The notes: generated by a model not told the origin, from the sequence alone. A stretch of 64,000 bases of DNA from Thermoprotei archaeon (GCA_021162845.1 JAGGXX010000050.1:1-64000), one strand, 5' to 3'; positions 1 to 7,630 are shown, counted from the first letter of the stretch. Numbers and translations are program-made.

Positions 1-1
1 A

Positions 2-70
2 AAGGCTGGTGCATCAAGGATAGGTACATCCCATGCCCTAGAGATACTCGAGGGAGGGAGCTCCTCCTAA
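2..70 (+). CDS. deoC: Deoxyribose-phosphate aldolase C-terminus (partial, cut by window edge)
   Basis: The second reading frame is open from the window edge to a TAA at 68-70 and gives the tail KAGASRIGTSHALEILEG, then GSSS. The stretch KAGASRIGTS matches the conserved C-terminal phosphate-binding segment of class I DeoC aldolases, which cleave 2-deoxyribose-5-phosphate into acetaldehyde and glyceraldehyde-3-phosphate. Only 22 residues are visible, so the catalytic lysine cannot be checked. Frame 1 is also open to a TAG at 124-126 but gives no recognisable motif. A nucleoside hydrolase lies at 55.9 kb in the same window, so nucleoside salvage fits the organism. Confidence 0.6.
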   Translation, partial: KAGASRIGTSHALEILEGGSSS

Positions 71-419
71 GAGCCGAAGGGCCGCTCATTAAGGCTCATG
101 AGATCATAAAGGAACAAAAGACATAGCGTTCTCTAGGGAGGGCCTAATAAGGGATCTCGAGGTTAACGACCTGTCTCTATAATAGCTATTGGGAGACCAT
201 GAAAGCATCGGGGATAAGCCCTGAGGAAGCAGTCGACTTTAATAGGTAGAGATAGGTTGCTCCCATGTGATCTTCTCAGCTCCCTTCAAAGCCTTCATTA
301 TGGGAATGTCTCAATTCACGTCTCCGTCAAAATCTCCGGATCTAAATGCGATCCATGCAAATAAGGGATCATTAAATTAATAATATTAAATCCTTAACGA
401 TTAGGTTAAGGATGAAAGT
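71..419. other. Gene-free gap with a promoter-like AT tract
   Basis: I see no convincing gene here. A short open stretch from 151 to 249 on the plus strand ends in ISPEEAVDFNR, but it has no start context or recognisable family and may be a decayed remnant. The last 50 bases are strongly AT-rich (about 370-392, TTAAATTAATAATATTAAAT) and probably form the TATA/BRE region of the aminotransferase gene starting at 420. Confidence 0.4.
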
Positions 420-1646
420 ATGCCATCCTTGGCCATTAGGGGAGGAAGGCCCCTTAGGGATAAAGGGTGGCCATCCTGGCCAATCTACGATGAACGGGAG
501 TTAAAAGCGCTTGAAGAGGTGCTGAAAAGCCGCTTTTGGGGTGGAGGTGTAGGGAAGAGCGGGCCTAAGGAAAGGGAGTTTGAGGAGAAGTTCGCTAATT
601 ACCATGGATGTAGGTACGGCGTATGCGTGAGCAGTGGTACTGTGGCACTACATGTGGCCTTACTAGCCGCGGGTGTGGGTCCTGGTGATGAGGTCATAGT
701 ACCAGCCCTTACATTTTGGGCCACTGGAAGCGCTGTGTTGATGACTGGGGCAATCCCCGTAATCGTTGACGTTGACCCTAATACCTATTGTTTAGCCGTA
801 GAAGGCGTTGAAGACGCTATAACCGACAGGACGAAGGCCATAATATCCGTTTACAATTATGGTAATGCCCCCGATATGGACGAAATCGTCAGATTAGCTA
901 AGGAAAACGACTTAGTGCTAATTGAGGACTGTGCTAGGGCGCATGGCTTCGTCTGGAGGGACAAGCCCGTTGGCTCGATAGGGGATATGGGATGCTTTAG
1001 CTTCCAACAAGGGAAGTTCATGACTGCTGGCGAAGGGGGGATCGTAATTACCAATAATCCCATGTACGCCGAGATATGCCATGCCATAAAGGATTGCGGT
1101 CGAATAAGAGGAGGGGGAGTTTATAGGATAGGGATCCTGAAGTGGCTGAACTGGTACAATTACAGGATGACGCAGTTTCAAGCCGCCATACTCTTAGTCC
1201 AGCTGGAGAGGTTAGAGGAGCAATTAAAGATTAGGCAAGAGAACAGCGAGTATCTTAGTAAGAGACTTGAGGAGGTCGAAGGCATAACGCCCCTTCGCAT
1301 CAACCCTAGGCTAACTAGATACCAACCCTGGCCTTTCGCGTTCAAGTACGATGCCAGCTACTTTAAGGGAGTACCACTGGAGAGATTCATCGAGGCCCTT
1401 AGGGCAGAGGGCATACCGTGCTCAAGAACAGAGCCCCCGCTCCACATAGCCCTAGTTCCCCCAAGGGATCCGAAGGCATATGAGCTATATGTTAGGAGGA
1501 ATAGAGGGTGCCCCATAGCTGAGAAGGCATATTATGAAGAGGCCGTAGAACTGCCTCAATATCTATTCCTAGGCACGAAAGAGGACATGGATGACATCGT
1601 TGAAGCCATAATCAAAATACATAAAAACATAGATGAATTACTTTAA
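420..1646 (+). CDS. DegT/DnrJ/EryC1/StrS-family PLP-dependent sugar aminotransferase
   Basis: 408 residues, a usual length for this fold-type I family, whose members transfer an amino group to keto-sugars (nucleotide-linked or free). The order of motifs is normal: an N-terminal GGxP start, the SSGTVALHVAL helix that binds PLP phosphate (about residues 71-80), the IEDCARAHG segment with the PLP-stacking aspartate (D170), and the Schiff-base lysine K199 within FSFQQGKFMTAGEGG. The start is ATG, preceded by an AT-rich promoter at about 370-392 and only a short leader. It stands alone between a deoC tail and a TnpB-like element. The substrate is unknown. Related enzymes occur in dTDP-amino-sugar, perosamine and scyllo-inosamine pathways. 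The fucosidase and aldolase downstream suggest sugar metabolism, but no nucleotide-sugar synthases are visible. Confidence 0.85.
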   Translation: MPSLAIRGGRPLRDKGWPSWPIYDERELKALEEVLKSRFWGGGVGKSGPKEREFEEKFANYHGCRYGVCVSSGTVALHVALLAAGVGPGDEVIVPALTFWATGSAVLMTGAIPVIVDVDPNTYCLAVEGVEDAITDRTKAIISVYNYGNAPDMDEIVRLAKENDLVLIEDCARAHGFVWRDKPVGSIGDMGCFSFQQGKFMTAGEGGIVITNNPMYAEICHAIKDCGRIRGGGVYRIGILKWLNWYNYRMTQFQAAILLVQLERLEEQLKIRQENSEYLSKRLEEVEGITPLRINPRLTRYQPWPFAFKYDASYFKGVPLERFIEALRAEGIPCSRTEPPLHIALVPPRDPKAYELYVRRNRGCPIAEKAYYEEAVELPQYLFLGTKEDMDDIVEAIIKIHKNIDELL

Positions 1647-1699
1647 TTTTCCTTAGATCAAATTTTTCAATTAAGAACCGATTAAATGTAACAGGTTTT

Positions 1700-1827
1700 A
1701 GACCCATCTTATTACTCATTCGTAAAGTCGCCCAGGGGCCTTAAGCCAGCAGCCCCATGTCATTCGGAATGAGAGCGCATGCATGCCTCACGAAACAGTT
1801 TCATTTTTCGTAGGCATTCATAGATGT
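1700..1827 (-). other. Structured 3' flank of the tnpB-like gene, possible guide-RNA region
   Basis: Immediately downstream of the tnpB-like stop codon (reading the minus strand) there are several small inverted repeats packed into about 110 bases. They are GAAAC-A-GTTTC (1792-1802), TCATTC-G-GAATGA (1760-1772), a GGGGC/GCCCC hairpin near 1735-1757 and a palindromic GCATGC. TnpB elements commonly carry a structured guide RNA (omega RNA) overlapping or following the 3' end of tnpB. The position and folding potential fit, but no sequence match can be claimed. Confidence 0.3.
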
Positions 1828-2835
1828 TCATAGGTTTAGGTACCTAACGGCTAGCAGATAAGCTGATGTTGTATGGATGTCTAAGCCAAGTTTCTTAGCT
1901 AATGGGATGGCATCTATAGATGCATATGCTGGGTTGACAAAGTGTAGCCTTCCACCATGCTTTGGAGCTAATATCTTTAAATGCTCAATATATTCCCTTA
2001 GAGCGAATTTAGCAATCTTCCTATTAGCACTTTTAGAGAGAGTTTTTGTTCTCGGCTTACTAAGCTTCTCAGCTACATAATCAGTTACTCCGTGATGATG
2101 AGCGTAGCTGACTAACCTCGCTAAAGCCTTCATCCTAATGTCCTTCGCTTTTTCTTTTGGAAATCCATGAGAGGTAACTTCTGGAAAATGCTCAGTCTTA
2201 ACATCCAGTAAGTCGCCATCTCTACTAACGATTACCATGCATATCCTATCCGAGTTGAAGTCGAAGCTAGCTACATGACCTCTAGAATTATGGTGTCTAG
2301 ATGTTTTGCTTAGATGTTTAACGTAAAGCCCTAGGGGGACATTAACATGTAATTCTATTCTACCATTCTTAAGGTATATTCCTGCTCCATAGGGAAACTG
2401 AGCGTTTACCAGCTCTTTTACGACCTCTAGGTATCTGCTCCCAAACCTTACCTTAGCTACTATCCATCTATGTCGTCCCGTTGATGAAGGGATTTTTATT
2501 TTAACAGTATCTGCCGATACAAGTCTAATATTCCTGTTTCCCTTCTCGTTTCCCTTACCTACTGAGAATAGCTGTGGCTTTTTGAGCTTGAGGTATGCCT
2601 GACCTTTGTAGAGTCTCGCTCTCATAAGTGCGGAATGCGAGTAATGTGCATTATTAAGTATCCTTGATGTCAGCAATCTAACAATTTGAGCGTCAGAATA
2701 GCCGTTCCTCATTAATGAGTGTGCATACTCTATAGCATCCTTAAAGTTCCTCATAACGTATAGAAGGAGTCCTCTATCGGTTGGAGAGTTCACTATGAGT
2801 CTGCCTTTGACTGTTGGTTTCACTTCCTTTTCCAT
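1828..2835 (-). CDS. tnpB: TnpB-related RuvC-fold nuclease (IS200/IS605-type accessory protein)
   Basis: 335 residues with the RuvC-like triad in the expected order: RuvC-I aspartate in VASFDFNSD (D192), RuvC-II glutamate in DYVAEKLSKPRT (E256) and RuvC-III aspartate in GLDIHTTSAYLLAVRYL (D319). Canonical TnpB proteins carry a CxxC...CxxC zinc ribbon between RuvC-II and RuvC-III. This protein has none and is shorter, like the archaeal TnpB-related subgroup with an 'HTxSAY' RuvC-III. The N-terminal 180 residues are basic and alpha/beta, as in the RNA/DNA-binding wedge region. No tnpA is present. The start overlaps the end of an AbrB-like gene by 16 bases, so the two are translationally coupled. 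It may be a mobile-element nuclease or a domesticated one; all three acidic residues remain, so activity is plausible. Confidence 0.8.
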   Translation of the reverse strand: MEKEVKPTVKGRLIVNSPTDRGLLLYVMRNFKDAIEYAHSLMRNGYSDAQIVRLLTSRILNNAHYSHSALMRARLYKGQAYLKLKKPQLFSVGKGNEKGNRNIRLVSADTVKIKIPSSTGRHRWIVAKVRFGSRYLEVVKELVNAQFPYGAGIYLKNGRIELHVNVPLGLYVKHLSKTSRHHNSRGHVASFDFNSDRICMVIVSRDGDLLDVKTEHFPEVTSHGFPKEKAKDIRMKALARLVSYAHHHGVTDYVAEKLSKPRTKTLSKSANRKIAKFALREYIEHLKILAPKHGGRLHFVNPAYASIDAIPLAKKLGLDIHTTSAYLLAVRYLNL

Positions 2836-2978
2836 TTTTCAACCACCATCCTGTTTTTTGCCTCGTCGTAGTAGACAACTAGCTTATCTCCCTCTTTTAA
2901 CCCCATTCTTTCAGCGACCTCCTTAGGTATGGTCATCCGCATCTTAGGCAGTACCCTATAGACACCTATCAACTCCAT
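2820..2978 (-). CDS. Small AbrB/SpoVT-fold DNA-binding protein upstream of tnpB
   Basis: A 52-residue ORF, too short for standard ORF filters: MELIGVYRVLPKMRMTIPKE, followed by a VAERMGLKEGDKLVVYYDEA-like swapped-hairpin pattern. The arrangement (short strand, R-MTIPKEV, GLKEGDKL, terminal strand) is that of AbrB/MazE-type dimeric DNA-binding domains, found in transition-state regulators and antitoxins. The ATG at 2976-2978 sits about 20 bases downstream of a TATATAAG box, so the mRNA is probably leaderless. The stop lies inside the tnpB-like start region (16-base overlap). It most likely represses its own promoter and thereby tnpB. An antitoxin role would need a toxin partner, and none of the usual toxins (VapC, MazF) is present. 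Confidence 0.75.
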   Translation of the reverse strand: MELIGVYRVLPKMRMTIPKEVAERMGLKEGDKLVVYYDEAKNRMVVEKWKRK

Positions 2979-2992
2979 AGTAACCCTAGAAA

Positions 2993-3018
2993 CACTTATA
3001 TACCTCTAAACTTATAAA
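2993..3018 (-). promoter_or_regulatory. Promoter of the abrB-tnpB operon
   Basis: On the minus strand the sequence reads TTTATAAGTTTAGAGGTATATAAG. The TATATAAG box (complement of 2995-3002) is centred about 20-25 bases from the abrB ATG, the spacing seen in leaderless archaeal transcripts. A second TTATAAG lies 12-15 bases further upstream. Confidence 0.55.
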
Positions 3019-3031
3019 CTTATTGGATAAT

Positions 3032-3193
3032 CGACTCCGATGATGAGGGCGAGGGGGATGAGCCTAGGTGAATCCAAGTTCGATGAGGGGAGTTGGGATT
3101 AAAAATGACCAGCTCCCGCAGTCGGGCTTGGAGGATGAAATGGGTAATGAATGCTTACGTAGGTCTATCATCACCTACGTAGGTAGGAACCCT
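3032..3193 (+). repeat. Structured repeat, copy A (two-copy RNA-like element)
   Basis: This segment aligns end to end with 42581-42739. Shared blocks in order are CGAYTCCGATGA, a GAGG..GATGA block, TCGMTGAGG..AGTT, ATGAC, GGAGATGAA-like, GGTAATGAAT, an inverted repeat, and TAGGAACCC. The inverted repeat here is TTACGTAGGT / ACCTACGTAG around the loop CTATCATC. In copy B the stem sequence differs but pairing is kept, so base changes are compensatory. The element ends sharply after TAGGAACCC, where similarity stops. It may be a non-coding RNA or the 3' scaffold of a TnpB-type guide RNA left by a lost insertion. It lies just upstream of, and opposite to, the abrB-tnpB operon. Confidence 0.65.
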
Positions 3194-3478
3194 TGTTCGA
3201 AGATATCTATCCTTAAACTATATAATCTCTAAGGAATTAGTTAGTGAGCGTTCGAGCTTGAAGAGGCCCATGACGTAAGCCCAGCTAGACACCTGCTAAG
3301 GATCTAAGCTCATAGCGCTTATCGGTAAGCGGAAAAGGAATTATCACATGCTCTGAAAATGACTTCAAGGGACGAGCCCGATAGCCAGGGATCTCCTTGG
3401 GCACAGGTTCCTCACCCGGAGGTTGATGAAAACTTAATTACGTATCCCGAATGATAGAAATGTTTTGGGACTGAAATA
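3194..3478. other. Gene-free spacer ahead of the fucosidase
   Basis: No open frame of substance or RNA gene could be recognised. An AT-rich tract at about 3208-3240 and a second one at about 3430-3445 (AACTTAATTACG) could be promoters. The latter is well placed for the fucosidase gene starting at 3479. Confidence 0.35.
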
Positions 3479-4666
3479 ATGAGTGAAAATAGAATTAAAT
3501 GGTTTAGGGAAGCGCGTTTTGGGATGTTCATCCACTGGGGTCTCTATGCGATTCTTGCAAGGGCGGAGTGGGTCATGTACTTAGAGCGCATACCTAGGGA
3601 TGAGTACGCTAAGCTTGCTGAGAAGTTTAAGCCCGATAAGTTTGATGCAGACGAATGGGTCGAGATGGCCAAAAGGGCCGGTATGAAGTACATGGTTCTA
3701 ACGACAAGGCACCATGATGGCTTTAGCCTTTTTGACAGCAAACACTCGGACTTCACCTCAGCGAAGACTGCTGCTAAACGTGACCTCGTGGCTGAATACG
3801 TAGATGCCTGTCGAAGGGCTGGCATGAGAATAGGCTTTTACTACTCGCTATTAGACTGGCGTTGGGATGCATATTGGAAAGGACCCAAGGGAGATCCGGA
3901 AGGGTGGGCTAGATTCCTAGAATATGTACATGGACAGGTCGAGGAGTTATGTACGAACTACGGCAAGATAGATATCCTGTGGTACGATGGGGCATGGCCT
4001 TACTCCGCGGAGGACTGGAGGTCTGAGGAGCTCAACGCAAAGGTCCGAAAGCTTCAACCCGAAATCTTGATAAATAACCGCTCAGGTGTGCCAGGAGACT
4101 TCGAAACCCCTGAACAACATATTCCATGGTGGAGGCCACCTGCCAGGCCATGGGAAACTTGTATCACCATGAACGACAGCTGGGGTTACTTCGAGGCGGA
4201 CAGGAACTGGAAGACGCCTAAGCAGTTGATAGAGGTCCTAGTGACATGCGTCAGTCTAGGAGGGAACCTCCTACTTAACGTAGGACCTAGGGCGGATGGA
4301 ACCTTCCCGCCCGAGGCAGTGGAGATACTATCCGAGATAGGGAAGTGGATGAGGGCCCATGGTGAATCCATCTACGGCGCTGGCCCCTGTCCCTTTACCA
4401 CGACGGTGGGTAGGGTGACAGCTAAGGCCAACAAGGCTTATGTCCATGCGTTCCGCTGGCCTGGTAAGGAGATATGCGTAGCTGGTGTTGGCAATACGGT
4501 ATGCTCAGCCTATATACTGTCTACAGGAGAGGAAGTACGTGTGGTTCAGGAAGGCGATAGGGTCTTCTTAAAGGGCTTACCTAGGCTGGCGCCAGACCCA
4601 TATGATACAGTGATAGTGATGGAGCTTGATGATGAGCCTAAGGGCGTGCCCTACACCCCTCGCTGA
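3479..4666 (+). CDS. GH29 alpha-L-fucosidase
   Basis: 395 residues, an intracellular-looking enzyme (no signal peptide) that releases terminal alpha-L-fucose by a retaining mechanism. Family GH29 signatures are clear: WFREARFGMFIHWGLYA at the N-terminus, the substrate-binding TTRHHDGF (H78-H79), YYSLLDW, and the nucleophile aspartate D170 in KIDILWYDGAWP. The WGYF and NLLLNVGPRADGTFP blocks close the barrel. A short beta-rich C-terminal domain follows (about residues 300-390). The acid/base is poorly conserved in GH29 and cannot be assigned by eye. The gene precedes an HpcH-type aldolase and a multidomain ADP-ribosylglycohydrolase-fold protein, all on the plus strand with gaps of 67-230 bases, consistent with a fucoside or deoxy-sugar utilisation locus. 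Confidence 0.92.
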   Translation: MSENRIKWFREARFGMFIHWGLYAILARAEWVMYLERIPRDEYAKLAEKFKPDKFDADEWVEMAKRAGMKYMVLTTRHHDGFSLFDSKHSDFTSAKTAAKRDLVAEYVDACRRAGMRIGFYYSLLDWRWDAYWKGPKGDPEGWARFLEYVHGQVEELCTNYGKIDILWYDGAWPYSAEDWRSEELNAKVRKLQPEILINNRSGVPGDFETPEQHIPWWRPPARPWETCITMNDSWGYFEADRNWKTPKQLIEVLVTCVSLGGNLLLNVGPRADGTFPPEAVEILSEIGKWMRAHGESIYGAGPCPFTTTVGRVTAKANKAYVHAFRWPGKEICVAGVGNTVCSAYILSTGEEVRVVQEGDRVFLKGLPRLAPDPYDTVIVMELDDEPKGVPYTPR

Positions 4667-4733
4667 TAGCCTAAGATCCGGAAGATATACCTTATAGGCC
4701 TGAGGCTCGTAGAATAAGATCACGTGAAAAGTC

Positions 4734-5495
4734 ATGAGAAACCCTGTCAAAGCCAAGCTTAAGGCTGGTCAACCATCTATCGGAACGTGGATGACTATAG
4801 GCCATCCGGATGTCGCAGAGTTCCTCGCCACATTAGGCTTTGACTGGTTCGTCTTCGATATGGAGCATAGTCCCCTCAGCTTTGAAACAGTCCAGGTCCT
4901 GATGCAGGCATCGAGCTTTTCCAAGACCGTACCCATGGTGCGAGTAGCCTGGAATGACATGGTCCTGATAAAGCGGGCGTTGGACATAGGCGCCTATGGC
5001 CTCGTCATACCTTGGGTGAATACGAGGGAAGACGCTAAGAACGCCGTGAGGTACTCCCGCTATCCGCCTAGGGGCGTCAGAGGTTGCGGTCCGAGGAGAG
5101 TTGCGGTGAGGGATCCCGAATACTTCGAGACCGTCGAAGATGAGCTCCTGTTGGTCGTTCAGATAGAAACAGAAGAAGCTCTTAAGAACATAGATGACAT
5201 ATTAACCGTCGAAGGCATAGACGCATGTTACATAGGACCTAATGACCTATCCATGAACTTAGGCGTGTTCAGGCAGTGGGATCACCCGAAGTTCAAGAAC
5301 GCCTTGGAGACCGTATTAGACGCGTGTAAGCGATACGGAGTAATACCCGGTATGCACTGTAGTCCTGAGAACATAAATCAGGCCCTCGAGATGGGCTTTA
5401 GATTCTGCGCCATAGGCTCCGATTACAGATTCCTACTCAGAGGGGCATCTGAGGCCATAAAAAGCGTTAAGGGCTGGACGCCAGGACAGCTCTAA
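4734..5495 (+). CDS. HpcH/HpaI-family class II aldolase (2-keto-3-deoxy-sugar-acid aldolase-like)
   Basis: 253 residues, a full-length (beta/alpha)8 aldolase of the HpcH/HpaI/RhmA type. These cleave 2-keto-3-deoxy acids into pyruvate and an aldehyde using a divalent metal. Visible active-site elements are the catalytic histidine in FDMEHSPLSF (H45), the pyruvate-binding arginine in MVRVAWND (R70), and the metal ligands E145 in VVQIETEEAL and D171 in YIGPNDLSMNLG. It starts 67 bases after the fucosidase. L-fucose catabolism by the non-phosphorylated route ends in 2-keto-3-deoxy-L-fuconate or its oxidised product, so an aldolase of this family is a sensible partner. That assignment is inference; related enzymes act on 2-keto-3-deoxy-L-rhamnonate and homoprotocatechuate products. 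Confidence 0.88.
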   Translation: MRNPVKAKLKAGQPSIGTWMTIGHPDVAEFLATLGFDWFVFDMEHSPLSFETVQVLMQASSFSKTVPMVRVAWNDMVLIKRALDIGAYGLVIPWVNTREDAKNAVRYSRYPPRGVRGCGPRRVAVRDPEYFETVEDELLLVVQIETEEALKNIDDILTVEGIDACYIGPNDLSMNLGVFRQWDHPKFKNALETVLDACKRYGVIPGMHCSPENINQALEMGFRFCAIGSDYRFLLRGASEAIKSVKGWTPGQL

Positions 5496-5627
5496 AGGCA
5501 ATTTCATCACGCTAATACGTAATCGTTTTTCTTCAAATTAATTAACTCATAGATGCTTTTCTCTAAGGAAATGATGATTCTTTAGTAGTTCTAACTTATG
5601 ATACTAACTATTAATTTGCTAAAAGCG

Positions 5628-5683
5628 AACTTTATGTGAATTAGATATGTCTTCCAATAATACACAAAACTTCGTGTGAATTA
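5628..5683 (+). promoter_or_regulatory. Near-identical direct repeats in the AT-rich leader
   Basis: Two 16-base repeats, AACTTTATGTGAATTA (5628-5643) and AACTTCGTGTGAATTA (5668-5683), are spaced 40 bases start to start, about four helical turns. They lie 40-100 bases upstream of the gene starting at 5726 in an otherwise low-GC leader. The even helical spacing suggests a regulator-binding site, but no regulator is assigned. Confidence 0.4.
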
Positions 5684-5725
5684 TCATAAGATCTAAAAGC
5701 TATCAGGTAATATCCTTTATCAAGG

Positions 5726-7630
5726 GTGACCGATTTGAATACTCGTGAACTAGATTATAGCGTATATTTTGATAAGGTGTATGGTGGCTGGGTGGGCAAG
5801 TGTATAGGAGGGGCCATCGGGGCTCAGGTGGAGGGGCAAAAGGAGCTTCATGAATTTACAGAGGAGACGGCGTTCCCCGAGAAGTGGCCTCCAAATGATG
5901 ACTTAGATCTACAGGTGCTATGGCTTCATGCCATCGAGGATAGGGGGATCTTCATCACGAGCCGTGATCTGGCCGAGGAGTGGGTTGAGCATTCTTGGTA
6001 CTTCTTTAACGAATACGGGCGGTTCCTTAAGAACTTCGCTCGCGGCATAGAGCCCCCCATCTCCGGTTGGTTTGACAACGAGTACTTCCGCGAATCAATG
6101 GGTTGTCCCATAAGATCCGAGATATGGGGGTTCATATGCCCTGGGAACCCCAGTCTGGCCGCTTCCTATGCTGAAAAGGACGGCACGTTGGATCACTGGA
6201 AGGGATCCGTGTGGGCTGAGCAGTTCTTCTCAGCGATTGAGGCGGCCCTCTTCTTCGAGAGTGATATAAACAAGCTAATAGACGTAGGCCTAAACTATGT
6301 CCCAGAAGGCTCTAAGCTAAGGGGGGTCATAGAGCTCGTCAAGGATTGCAGGAGGAGGGGACTTAGCTGGAGGGAAGCTAGGATGGAGGTCCTGAGGAAA
6401 TTCGGCAACCCGGACTTCACCTCGGTTTACCAGAACATAGGCTTCACCCTCATAGCCCTCCTCTGGGGCGAGTATGACTTCGGGCGAACGATGCTCATAG
6501 CGCTTAACTGCGGCTACGATACTGACTGTACCTGCGCCACGGCTGGTGCCATATTGGGAGGTATACTGGGCGAGAAGAGGATTCCCGCGAAATGGAAGGC
6601 ACCGCTTAGGGATGAGTTCGAGATGGGCTTTAAGGTCCCTAGGGAAAGCTATAAGATAGCTGATCTGGCGCACGAGACTTGTGCTGTGGGGATAGCGATT
6701 TCAAGAGTGCTGAATAAGGGGGTTAGAATAGCGGGCGTCCCAGCCCATGTGATGGAAATGTCCAAGCATATACCAGTTGGGAGGCCCACGCCCGAGGTCG
6801 AGATATTAGTGGACTATTTAGGCCTTCCTGCTATAAGTAAAGGCGAGGAAAAGGTACTTGAGATAAAGATTAAGAATAACCGCGATTCGGGGATTTACGG
6901 TACCTTGAAGCTGGAAGTGCCCGAGGGATGGGGTGCATCAGATCCAGTCAGAGTCATAATACCGCCTCATGAAGTGCGCGCTTATAGGTTTAATGTTAAG
7001 GCACCGGTTCATGGCGTATTATGGGACAAGAACATACTGCGTGCTGTCCTGAGTACGGATCAGGGCGAGGTTTGGCGGAGGGACTTCGGGCTCTGTGGTG
7101 CTAGGCTATGGCGGCTACTAGGTCCGTTCTGGGAGAGCCCTAGCTGGATTGCTGATGTCGCTGACATAGAGAAGAGCTACGTTAATGAGTCCTTGATAAC
7201 CTCCGGTAGGGAACTAGAGCTATTCAAGGACGCGCTTGAATTTAGCTCGCCCGAGAGCAAACTACCGATGGATGACGTGCTTGGTTTTAAGGGAGAATAC
7301 TGCGTATACCTTCTTCATCGTCTGGTGTCACCGGATGAGAGGGACGTCTCACTTGTAATAGGGGCATCTGGGGACGTAAGGGTGTGGCTTAACGGACGGC
7401 TGTTAAGCGAGAGGGAATGGCGGTTTGGCGCTGCTGCCAGTAAGTACATATGGAATCCCGTGATGCATTGGTTTGATGTGCGCCTCAGGAAGGGGGAGAA
7501 CAAAGTGGTGATAAAGTACGTGAAGAAGACTAAAGAAGCGGAGCTAAGCTTTGACGTACATAAGGAGAATAAAGAGAGAATTCCGGGTTACTCCATATGG
7601 CAGGTGGACTTAGGTAGCGCACTAGGCTGA
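5726..7630 (+). CDS. ADP-ribosylglycohydrolase-fold protein fused to NEW3-like and jelly-roll-like domains
   Basis: 634 residues. The N-terminal about 330 residues follow the ADP-ribosylglycohydrolase (ARH/crystallin J1) family: YGGWVGKCIGGAIGAQVEG at the start, NDDLDLQVLWL with the first metal acidic group (D58-D59), and ALNCGYDTDCTCATAGAILGG (D265, D267) with the second. Residues about 355-450 look like an NPCBM-associated/NEW3-type beta domain (EIKIKNNRDSGIYGTLKLEV). Residues about 500-625 look like a jelly-roll carbohydrate-binding module (DVRVWLNGRLLSEREW, RKGENKVVIKYV). Such modules belong to glycoside hydrolases rather than to ADP-ribose enzymes, so the true substrate may be a glycoside. 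The start is GTG at 5726; a TTG at 5735 is an alternative. No signal peptide is seen. Confidence 0.75.
   Translation: MTDLNTRELDYSVYFDKVYGGWVGKCIGGAIGAQVEGQKELHEFTEETAFPEKWPPNDDLDLQVLWLHAIEDRGIFITSRDLAEEWVEHSWYFFNEYGRFLKNFARGIEPPISGWFDNEYFRESMGCPIRSEIWGFICPGNPSLAASYAEKDGTLDHWKGSVWAEQFFSAIEAALFFESDINKLIDVGLNYVPEGSKLRGVIELVKDCRRRGLSWREARMEVLRKFGNPDFTSVYQNIGFTLIALLWGEYDFGRTMLIALNCGYDTDCTCATAGAILGGILGEKRIPAKWKAPLRDEFEMGFKVPRESYKIADLAHETCAVGIAISRVLNKGVRIAGVPAHVMEMSKHIPVGRPTPEVEILVDYLGLPAISKGEEKVLEIKIKNNRDSGIYGTLKLEVPEGWGASDPVRVIIPPHEVRAYRFNVKAPVHGVLWDKNILRAVLSTDQGEVWRRDFGLCGARLWRLLGPFWESPSWIADVADIEKSYVNESLITSGRELELFKDALEFSSPESKLPMDDVLGFKGEYCVYLLHRLVSPDERDVSLVIGASGDVRVWLNGRLLSEREWRFGAAASKYIWNPVMHWFDVRLRKGENKVVIKYVKKTKEAELSFDVHKENKERIPGYSIWQVDLGSALG

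Noticed and set aside
1-126. Open frame 1 from the window edge to TAG at 124-126
   Set aside because: It overlaps the frame that encodes the recognisable DeoC tail and shows no family motif itself.
857-1181. Opposite-strand ORFs within the DegT aminotransferase, and similar antisense ORFs throughout
   Set aside because: They are shadows of well-supported genes, with no ribosome binding site and no protein motif.
3038-3100. GATGATGA at the start of repeat copy A as a C box of an sRNA
   Set aside because: No CTGA follows at guide distance and copy B lacks a second C box, so it is not a C/D sRNA.
5571-5625. C/D box-like pattern ATGATGA ... CTAA ... ATGATAC ... CTAA in the AT-rich spacer
   Set aside because: The D and D' boxes read CTAA rather than CTGA and the second C box is off consensus; the sequence is low complexity, so chance is likely.
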